Positions 6,006 to 11,712 of a stretch of DNA of 11,712 nucleotides are shown here, one piece after another. The stretch's first letter is position 1. Each line of letters starts with the position of its first letter. The position numbers were made by a program, and so were the translations under genes. The notes beneath the pieces were generated by a model. It searched no databases, was not told the DNA's origin, and saw only the letters and a program-made list of their open reading frames with translations. The stretch is from Bacteroidota bacterium (GTDB lineage Bacteria; Bacteroidota; Bacteroidia; Chitinophagales; Chitinophagaceae), in assembly GCA_028876035.1 (NCBI GenBank), contig JAGWTK010000088.1:1-11712 (forward strand), given 5' to 3'.

Positions 6006-8441
6006 TTACTCGATCACTTTCTCAACGTGCACGAGCTTGTCGTTGGCATTCACTCCCTCGAGCACGATGCGGAAGCGGCGGGTATTGTCGTTGTTGTAAA
6101 ACTGGATCTTTGCCCGTTTCTTCGATTTGTCGAGAATAATATAGGGTGCCCAGAACAAGGTGGTGCGCATGTCCGGTACATCGCTGATGGATGCCGTAGC
6201 ATAGTTGGGAGAATAAAATTCTTTATTGGCCGTATACCCGGCTATCTGAACAAAATCAAGTCCTTTGGATTTATCATTGGTCGTCCGGTCACCCCCTTTT
6301 TTTGTGTAGATGGCGATTGCGCCACCGCCACTGCTGGAAATAACGCCGGTGCTGCCCGGGCTAAACACTTTAATATAGGCAACGTCGTTCATGTTCAGGC
6401 TGTTGATCATGCTTACATCCGATTGCATCTCGTCGAGGTAAAAAACAGGAGAGCCCCCACGCCATGACAGGGAGGGTGTTCCTCCGTTCGTAGAAATTTG
6501 AAGTCCGGCTACTTTTCCCTGCAGGTACTGGAATACTGTTTGGCTGGCCGCCGCAAACGGATCGTTTACCACATCGAAATTGCGTGAGTCGCCGCCGCTG
6601 AACATACCACTGGCATACTTCTCATCCATTTTCTGTTCATTGGTTTTCGTTTTTCCTTTCACAATCACTTCCTGTAACACCTGCTCCTTTTCTTTGCGGG
6701 CACGAAGGGCAGCAGACTTTAACTCTTCCGAATTGTTCCTGATGTTTTTTGCGATCACATTTGTATCCAGTTCCATACCGGTTTTGCGGGCCTCCGGGCT
6801 AAGCGAAACATTATCGGGACTTTTTAAAAGGCCGTTGTCTACATGCAGGAGCGATTTGTCGAACACCAGGTTCTTATCATTGAACTGAAAATAGAGCCGT
6901 GCATAATCATAGAACACATAGCCATCGGATTTCACTTCGCCTTTGCGGTTGACTGGCAGGGAAAGGAAATTTCGGGCTGAATCTTTTGTCTGGAGGATAC
7001 CATTGAGCTTGGTATCGGGTGAGAACCTTCCCTGCATCCCGATAAGCTGACCATCGATAGAAAGGTAATTGCTCTCTGCGAACTTTGGTTTGGGTACATG
7101 CCCTGCAAAAACACTGTCCCAGTTGTAGCGCCGCCATCCATTGGTAAGCATAACAAGATCAAGATACATGGACGCGCTATCGGCCGTACTGAAAAAATAA
7201 TAATAAGGATTGGCTACTTTTCCACGCAGGTCACCGGTGAGCAACAGGCGAGAAATAATATTATCCTCGTTGGGCGTGGGCACGTGCAGGTCGGCATCGG
7301 TGACAGAAACGGAAAGATTGGCCCTTATAGAATCCGACATCATTACCTCCAGGGTATTCAGGCCGCGTTTGTTCTTGTTCAGCACGGGTAACCAGGCGTC
7401 GGCATCAAATTCGTAATCGTGATTATTCACAAATGTGATGCGTTCTGCCAATGGCTTCAGGTTTTTATCGAAAACGGTGATAGTGAGAATGCCGGAGGGC
7501 AATTGTTTCGTGGGGATCATACCCGAGGTGACCGTACTGGAAGCTAGGTTCACCTTTGCGTAGTAAACCAGTTGCTGGTTCATGTAGGCGATAATGCGCA
7601 GGGATTGCATGCTTTCAGGAATATCATCGGAACGCTGCAATACAAATCGTTTGGATTCCTCAGCATCCGATACCTGCACATTTATACCCTGCGTTTTTAC
7701 GGCTGGAAGAGCAGTTGTTATTTCCTTACCATTGGGGTCTTTCCATACAGCAGCGTACGATGCCCCTGCTTTCGGTTCAATACGAAACCATCCCATTCCA
7801 TCGTGTACCGTTGTGAAATCGCCGATTTTGGCGCCGTCATTCGACTTGATATATCCTTTGGCACTTACAGGAAGACCGTTGGCGTCTGTGGCTTTAAAAG
7901 CAAGATTTGTATTGAGCCCGGCAACGAGGTCGCCGCTCTCCGGCAAAAAGCTGATACTAACGGCAGTGGGTACACGCAGTTTAGCCGTTTTGGCCGGAAC
8001 CAGGATGCGGATGGGTTTTGTAAAAATAAAATTGCTGTCGCCATTGAGCATGGCCGTTGTATAAGCCCTGAAATAGACCAGGCTTTTTGAGAAGTTGGCC
8101 GCCAGTGCAAAATAGCCTGATGCCGAACTCTCCGCTACCGGTGCCGCAAAGCGACTCAGTACTGTCCCATTTTCATCGATGAGGTCTGCGTAGAAATTGC
8201 GGGCAATAAGAGAACGCTCGATACCGTCGAAAATATAAGCCTTGAACCAGATAGTTTCGCCGGGGTTGTAATAGCTCTTGTCAAAATGTACATATACTTT
8301 TTCCTGCGGGTCGGCCTGTCGGAATAAACCCAGCAATGAATCTATATTTTGTGCCTGCAGGCAAACAACAGGCACGGTAAGGAGAAAGCAAAGTAAAAAA
8401 CGGATGTACATTTGTTTCCGCATGACAGGAAATTTCATCAT
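6006..8441 (-). CDS. Secreted MG2-domain plus TonB-receptor plug protein, no barrel
   Basis: This 811-residue protein begins with a signal peptide that probably ends after Ala30 (VVCLQA before QN). Residues from about 46 (EKVYVHFDKSYYNPGETIWFKAYIFDG) resemble the MG2 beta-domain of alpha-2-macroglobulin-like proteins. A long region of beta-rich extracytoplasmic domains follows. From about 589 (LQEVIVKGKTK) to about 720 there is a TonB-dependent receptor plug domain, with the recognisable segments VFQYLQGKVAGLQIS, SWRGGSPVFYLDEM and GGGAIAIYTKKGG. The chain ends about 90 residues later, so the outer-membrane beta barrel of a true receptor is absent. Proteins of this layout are frequent in Bacteroidota and their role is not established; placement in the periplasm or outer membrane is inference. 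The start is ambiguous among ATGs at 8441, 8438 and 8423, the last giving a tidier signal peptide (MRKQMYIRFLL). No paired SusD-like gene is present. Confidence 0.85.
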   Translation of the reverse strand: MMKFPVMRKQMYIRFLLCFLLTVPVVCLQAQNIDSLLGLFRQADPQEKVYVHFDKSYYNPGETIWFKAYIFDGIERSLIARNFYADLIDENGTVLSRFAAPVAESSASGYFALAANFSKSLVYFRAYTTAMLNGDSNFIFTKPIRILVPAKTAKLRVPTAVSISFLPESGDLVAGLNTNLAFKATDANGLPVSAKGYIKSNDGAKIGDFTTVHDGMGWFRIEPKAGASYAAVWKDPNGKEITTALPAVKTQGINVQVSDAEESKRFVLQRSDDIPESMQSLRIIAYMNQQLVYYAKVNLASSTVTSGMIPTKQLPSGILTITVFDKNLKPLAERITFVNNHDYEFDADAWLPVLNKNKRGLNTLEVMMSDSIRANLSVSVTDADLHVPTPNEDNIISRLLLTGDLRGKVANPYYYFFSTADSASMYLDLVMLTNGWRRYNWDSVFAGHVPKPKFAESNYLSIDGQLIGMQGRFSPDTKLNGILQTKDSARNFLSLPVNRKGEVKSDGYVFYDYARLYFQFNDKNLVFDKSLLHVDNGLLKSPDNVSLSPEARKTGMELDTNVIAKNIRNNSEELKSAALRARKEKEQVLQEVIVKGKTKTNEQKMDEKYASGMFSGGDSRNFDVVNDPFAAASQTVFQYLQGKVAGLQISTNGGTPSLSWRGGSPVFYLDEMQSDVSMINSLNMNDVAYIKVFSPGSTGVISSSGGGAIAIYTKKGGDRTTNDKSKGLDFVQIAGYTANKEFYSPNYATASISDVPDMRTTLFWAPYIILDKSKKRAKIQFYNNDNTRRFRIVLEGVNANDKLVHVEKVIE

Positions 8442-8508
8442 TTGCTAATTTATCGTAATCCCGGCCTCCGGGCGCAAGATTAACACTTAATTGCACACAA
8501 ATTAAAGC

Positions 8509-10008
8509 ATGGACAGTAAAAAACGTTACGCAGAATATGTGGACTACCTGCAGAAGATCGCCGATACACGTTATGCAGCAGCTGTATTACAATGGGACCA
8601 GGAAACCTATATGCCGGAAAAAGGCGCGGCTGCAAGGGCCCGGCAGGTAGCCACACTCACTGAGATCAGTCATGAGATGTTCACGCGTCCTTCATTCAGG
8701 AACCTTTTGCAGGACCTGCTGGCGGCCGGTGACCTCACCGGAGATCAGCAAAAGAATGTAGCCCTGAGCTGGTACGATTTTGCTCAACAGGAAAAATTAC
8801 CCGGTCACTTCGTACGTGAGCTCAGCGAGGCTGTCTCCGCCAGCTTTCAGTCATGGGTAACCGCAAAAAAAGAAAACAAATTCTCCCTGTTCGAAAAAGA
8901 CCTGGACAAACTGTTGCAGCTGAAAAAACGCGAGGCGGAATTCCTGGGTTACCAGGGTCACCCGTACAACGCGTTGCTCAACCAGTATGAGCGCGGCTGC
9001 ACCGTGCAACTGCTCGATAAAGTATTCGCGCAACTGCAGCAGCCATTGAAAAATCTGCTGGCTAAGATAGCAGCTGCGCCGGCTCCCAAGGATGATTTCC
9101 TCAGAAGATTTTACCAGAAAGACAAGCAGTGGTCCTTTGGCATGGACCTGATGAAACAAATGGGGTTTGATTTTTCCGCCGGAAGGCAGGATATCGCAGA
9201 GCATCCATTTACCACCAATTTCAGCAGCCGCGACGTTCGGCTTACCACCCGTATCGATGAACACGATTTTGCCAATATGACCTGGAGCTGTATTCACGAG
9301 TGTGGTCACGGATTGTACGAACAGGGCCTCCCTGACGAAGCTTACGGGTTGCCGCTGGGCGAATACACTTCATTATCTATTCATGAATCTCAATCCAGGC
9401 TTTGGGAAAACAATGTGGGCCGAAGCATGGATTGCTGGATCTATTTTTACCCGTTGCTGCAGGCGCAGTTTCCCGAAGCGCTGTCTGACATCAGCAGGGA
9501 AGATTTTTACAAAGGCATCAACCGGGTAGAACCGTCGTTGATCAGAACCGAGGCAGATGAACTGACCTACCATTTCCATGTACAAATCCGGTACGAACTC
9601 GAGAAACGATTGCTGGAAGGAACGTTATCTGTCAAAGAGATCCCTGACTACTGGAATTCCCAATACAAATCATTGCTGGGCGTCACCGTTCCCGACGATC
9701 GCAGGGGATGTTTACAGGATGTGCACTGGAGCCATGGCAGCTTTGGCTATTTTCCCACCTACAGTCTGGGGAGCTTTTATGCTGCCCAGTTTTTCAGCGC
9801 TGCTCAAAAAAATATCCCGAATCTGGCCGTCTTGATAAGAAAGGGCGACTACCTACCGTTATTGGGATGGCTGCGTACGAATATTCATCGTTTCGGACGC
9901 AGTTTTACCAGCGAGGAGCTGTGCAGGCAGGTTTGTGGTGAAGGGCTGGATATCAGTCATTTTATCAGCTATGCGGAAACCAAATACCAAAACATTTACG
10001 CTTTTTAG
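8509..10008 (+). CDS. M32-family metallocarboxypeptidase (carboxypeptidase Taq type)
   Basis: This 499-residue protein is a member of peptidase family M32, cytoplasmic zinc or cobalt carboxypeptidases that release C-terminal residues from peptides. The catalytic HExxH motif is seen as HECGH at 263-267, with Glu264 as the general base. The third metal ligand is Glu293 in the family-typical HESQSRLWEN. Further family segments are DEHDFANMTWSCIHECGHGLYEQGL, RVEPSLIRTEADELTYHFHVQIRYELE and the C-terminal GRSFTSEELCRQVCGEGLD. Length and order match the family (about 500 residues), so it appears intact and active. The N-terminal segment WDQETYMPEKGAAARARQVATL is also typical and supports the start. 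The gene diverges from the MG2/plug gene across 67 bases, and its last 38 bases overlap the next gene in another frame. Confidence 0.96.
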   Translation: MDSKKRYAEYVDYLQKIADTRYAAAVLQWDQETYMPEKGAAARARQVATLTEISHEMFTRPSFRNLLQDLLAAGDLTGDQQKNVALSWYDFAQQEKLPGHFVRELSEAVSASFQSWVTAKKENKFSLFEKDLDKLLQLKKREAEFLGYQGHPYNALLNQYERGCTVQLLDKVFAQLQQPLKNLLAKIAAAPAPKDDFLRRFYQKDKQWSFGMDLMKQMGFDFSAGRQDIAEHPFTTNFSSRDVRLTTRIDEHDFANMTWSCIHECGHGLYEQGLPDEAYGLPLGEYTSLSIHESQSRLWENNVGRSMDCWIYFYPLLQAQFPEALSDISREDFYKGINRVEPSLIRTEADELTYHFHVQIRYELEKRLLEGTLSVKEIPDYWNSQYKSLLGVTVPDDRRGCLQDVHWSHGSFGYFPTYSLGSFYAAQFFSAAQKNIPNLAVLIRKGDYLPLLGWLRTNIHRFGRSFTSEELCRQVCGEGLDISHFISYAETKYQNIYAF

Positions 10009-10417
10009 CCTGCGCCTGCTGATCGTTTTGATCCTGGTTAGCAGCCATCTCTCCTGCAAAAAGGCCATCGAAAACCAACAGAAAAACATCATTCTCCAGG
10101 CGATGACGAACGGGCGTTGGTATGTAGAATTGTATACCGATACCAGCACCGACGTCACTACTGAATTCATCAACTACGAATTCCAGTTCTACGAGAGTGG
10201 AAAAGTTGACGGTATTAAAGCCAGTACCACCATCAGCGGTACATGGTCAGCCGATGTGAACACCTATTCTATCAGCGCCAGTTTCCCGGCCAATGCGGGT
10301 GACACCTTACGCCGCCTGAATTATACCTGGAAAATCACCGACAGCTACCTGGATTATGTAGAAGCTAAAGTGACGACACCTGCTGGTGATAACATCCTCC
10401 ATCTCCGGAAAAAATAA
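9971..10417 (+). CDS. Small lipocalin-like lipoprotein overlapping the M32 gene
   Basis: Starting at the ATG at 9971, this gene encodes 148 residues: a basic N-terminus (MRKPNTK), a hydrophobic stretch (LRLLIVLILVSS) and a Cys at position 29 followed by two Lys. That is a likely lipoprotein signal, although the residues before the Cys (HLS) are an atypical lipobox. The mature part has NGRWYVELYTD, YEFQFYESGKVDGIKAS and SGTWSAD, a short beta-strand pattern like the lipocalin-like domain of many Chitinophagaceae lipoproteins. It ends NILHLRKK. Ligand and role are unknown. An ATG at 9935 in the same frame would add 12 residues before the basic N-terminus and is less likely. The first 38 bases lie inside the end of the M32 gene in the +1 frame, so the two genes are probably co-transcribed. 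Confidence 0.78.
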   Translation: MRKPNTKTFTLFSLRLLIVLILVSSHLSCKKAIENQQKNIILQAMTNGRWYVELYTDTSTDVTTEFINYEFQFYESGKVDGIKASTTISGTWSADVNTYSISASFPANAGDTLRRLNYTWKITDSYLDYVEAKVTTPAGDNILHLRKK

Positions 10418-10437
10418 GTGCTTCACCGAAAAGTTTC

Positions 10438-10460
10438 GCACGGGTGCAACCACCCGGTGC
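10438..10460 (+). other. Bulged hairpin downstream of the lipoprotein gene
   Basis: GCACGGGTG pairs with CACCCG(G)TGC to form a 9-bp stem with one bulged G and a CAAC loop. It starts 21 bases after the lipoprotein stop. No T tract follows, so it is not a classical terminator; it could protect the 3' end of the transcript. Confidence 0.5.
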
Positions 10461-10568
10461 ATCACCGCATCTGTTATTCATCCCCTGAAACTGCAAAAAA
10501 TAAACACCACCCTTACAAGCCAGCCATTGCTGGCATGTTCCGGAACCATGAATACCCTAGTCCGTCAT

Positions 10569-10594
10569 AAGCTGCTTTTCGGAGCAGCTTTTTT
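10569..10594 (+). terminator. Intrinsic terminator with UUCG-type loop
   Basis: AAGCTGCT pairs with AGCAGCTT (8 bp), and a further T-G pair would close a TTCG tetraloop. A run of six T ends the element. It lies about 150 bases past the lipoprotein stop and most likely ends the M32-lipoprotein transcript, leaving a long 3' untranslated region. Confidence 0.88.
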
Positions 10595-10730
10595 GTTGGT
10601 GCCATCTGCCTACCCAAGCTTAGGTAAAAACCATTAAGGTGTCAAAAAAAACGCATCCCTGCATACCTTAAACCAGCAGGTGCCGTTTACCATGGCAGAT
10701 ATCCTTTGATCACTCCTGAATCCAGCATCT

Positions 10731-11712
10731 ATGAAATTTTCCGGGCACCCTGTGCTGCGCACCCTGTGCGTGCTTGCCTGTTTTTTGGGTCTTATGCAAA
10801 CTGCCAGTGCGCAGTTGCATGCTGATTTTTCAGCCAGTCCAGCTACGGGATGTGCGCCAATGTTTGTACACTTTACTGACTTGAGTACGGGCGGTGCAAG
10901 CAGCTGGAAATGGGACCTGGGCAACGGAACAGTTTCTTTTCTTCAAAATCCTTCAACAACGTACTTTACCCCCGGCAAATACAGTATCAAACTTGTTGTT
11001 AAGAATGCGGGGAGTTCCGACTCACTGGTAAAAACAAGTCTGGTTGTTGTAAACGCCTTGCCGAAACCGTCCTTTACGGCCTCCGATACTACAGGCTGTT
11101 ATCCGCTCACGGTTCACTTCACGGATCAAAGCAATGCACAGGAAGGCAATATTGTTAAATGGGAATGGGATTTAGGCGATGGCGCGGTTTCTTCTTTGCC
11201 GAACCCCGTGCATGTTTATACCGGTCCGGGTAACTACAATGTCATACTGCGGGTAACCAATAGTGCCGGCTGTACGCAAACGCTTTCAAAGGCACAATAC
11301 ATCAAACTGAAAGACGGCGTAAAGGCCGACTTCAGCTATACAGGCAGCAATCAATGTGCCCCACCCTCTACCATCCATTTTACAAATAAGAGTAATGGAA
11401 CGGGCAGCCTTTCTTACCTCTGGCTATTCGGCGACGGGAACAGCTCCGTACAAGCGAACCCGGCCAATACCTATATGTCGGCCGGGTTGTACACGTTGCA
11501 ATTAATTGTACGCAATGATGCGGGTTGTATTGATACCCTCACAAAAAAAGACTCTATTGCGGTTGGCGTCATGCACGCTGGATTCCTGGCGCCCGACAGC
11601 GTTTGCCAGAACACGACAGTGCAATTCACCAATACTTCACAACCCGTAAGTGGCAATAGTATCTGGGACCTGGGCAACGGTGCAAAGGCCACTGGAAATG
11701 CGCCTGCGACCA
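10731..11712 (+). CDS. Secreted protein of tandem PKD domains (3' end off window)
   Basis: The frame opens at the ATG at 10731 and stays open for 327 residues to the right edge. A signal peptide probably ends after Ala27 (QTASA before QLHADF). The rest is a string of PKD (immunoglobulin-like) domains at about 31-107, 113-195, 199-277 and from 283 on. Each shows the strand pattern xFTD/N, WxLGDG or WDLGNG, NPxxxYxxxGxYxxxLxVxN. Repeats 2 and 3 carry a Cys near the first strand and one in the xAGC turn (123/181 and 209/266), which could form one disulfide per domain. Repeat 1 has the first Cys (41) but NAGSS in place of NAGC. In Bacteroidota such arrays usually occur in large surface or type IX-secreted adhesins with a C-terminal sorting or gliding-associated domain, but that end is not visible. 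A weak promoter-like TATCCTTTG lies upstream. Confidence 0.88.
   Translation, partial: MKFSGHPVLRTLCVLACFLGLMQTASAQLHADFSASPATGCAPMFVHFTDLSTGGASSWKWDLGNGTVSFLQNPSTTYFTPGKYSIKLVVKNAGSSDSLVKTSLVVVNALPKPSFTASDTTGCYPLTVHFTDQSNAQEGNIVKWEWDLGDGAVSSLPNPVHVYTGPGNYNVILRVTNSAGCTQTLSKAQYIKLKDGVKADFSYTGSNQCAPPSTIHFTNKSNGTGSLSYLWLFGDGNSSVQANPANTYMSAGLYTLQLIVRNDAGCIDTLTKKDSIAVGVMHAGFLAPDSVCQNTTVQFTNTSQPVSGNSIWDLGNGAKATGNAPAT
10911..10927 (+). repeat. 17-base direct repeat, copy 1 (PKD repeat 1)
   Basis: TGGGACCTGGGCAACGG encodes the WDLGNG core of PKD repeat 1. It recurs without a change in PKD repeat 4 at 11664-11680, exactly 251 codons downstream and in the same frame, while the equivalent stretches in repeats 2 and 3 differ. 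Confidence 0.85.
11664..11680 (+). repeat. 17-base direct repeat, copy 2 (PKD repeat 4)
   Basis: This is identical to 10911-10927 and encodes the WDLGNG core of PKD repeat 4. Identity at the DNA level, including third codon positions, hints at shared recent origin of repeats 1 and 4 or at gene conversion; 17 bases is too short to decide. Confidence 0.85.

Larger units (their letters stand above)
10418..10730. other. 313-base intergenic region with two hairpins
   Basis: I see no convincing gene here. The region holds a bulged hairpin (10438-10460), a strong plus-strand terminator (10569-10594) and an inverted repeat TTAAGGT / ACCTTAA (10634-10640 and 10665-10671) around an eight-base A run. 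Open frames crossing it have no family resemblance and no promoter. Confidence 0.6.

Noticed and set aside
10438..10460. Hairpin after the lipoprotein gene as a terminator
   Set aside because: No T tract follows the stem; the element at 10569-10594 is the better terminator.
10386..10637. 83-codon plus-strand open frame in the intergenic region
   Set aside because: It starts inside the lipoprotein gene, runs through the terminator hairpin and has no signal, domain or promoter.
10701..10712. TATCCTTTG as the -7 element of the PKD gene
   Set aside because: It has one base too many between TA and TTTG and no TTTG/TTG at suitable distance upstream.
10634..10924. 96-codon minus-strand open frame covering the PKD gene start
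   Set aside because: It is antisense to the signal peptide and first PKD domain and shows no recognisable motif.
1..11712. Mobile elements, CRISPR arrays, tRNA/rRNA genes, defence or biosynthetic clusters
   Set aside because: I found no transposase or integrase motifs, no regularly spaced repeats, no cloverleaf-like segment and no grouped enzymes; every long stretch is explained by the listed genes.

Overview
The window looks like an ordinary chromosomal segment of a Bacteroidota bacterium, most likely of the Chitinophagaceae/Sphingobacteriia type. The reasons are an exact Bacteroidota-type promoter (TTTG, 19 bases, TAnnTTTG) in front of the small acidic gene at 764, start codons preceded by A-rich sequence rather than a Shine-Dalgarno, an 811-residue protein that joins an MG2-like domain to a TonB-receptor plug, a tandem PKD-domain surface protein, and small lipocalin-like lipoproteins. 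These assignments rest on reading motifs and recalled family features. No database search was run.

Left part (1-1260). A LolD-type lipoprotein-release ATPase runs off the left edge on the minus strand. Divergent from it is a monocistronic 73-residue DUF2795-like acidic gene with a clear promoter and a clear intrinsic terminator. Next comes a 75-residue two-helix membrane protein on the minus strand.

Minus-strand housekeeping block (1033-4926). Transcription runs right to left: nif3 (long form with the YqfO-type insert), then a coiled-coil C4 zinc-ribbon protein 37 bases later, then a strong intrinsic terminator, then recN, whose stop codon overlaps the start of the 75-residue membrane protein (TAATG). 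The layout suggests two transcription units, nif3-zinc ribbon and recN-small membrane protein.

Middle (5002-8441). A GNAT N-acetyltransferase and a small lipoprotein sit 9 bases apart on the plus strand. They converge on the MG2/plug protein on the minus strand, with only 11 bases between the two stop codons.

Right part (8509-11712). An M32 metallocarboxypeptidase overlaps by 38 bases the start of a second small lipocalin-like lipoprotein. A 313-base gap follows, holding a bulged hairpin and a UUCG-loop terminator. A secreted protein made of tandem PKD domains then runs off the right edge.

I see no mobile element, CRISPR array, tRNA, rRNA, phage gene or defence cassette, and no strong case for an undescribed system. 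The better leads are the translationally coupled recN-membrane protein pair, the nif3-zinc-ribbon pair, the barrel-less MG2/plug protein and the cysteine-paired PKD array.
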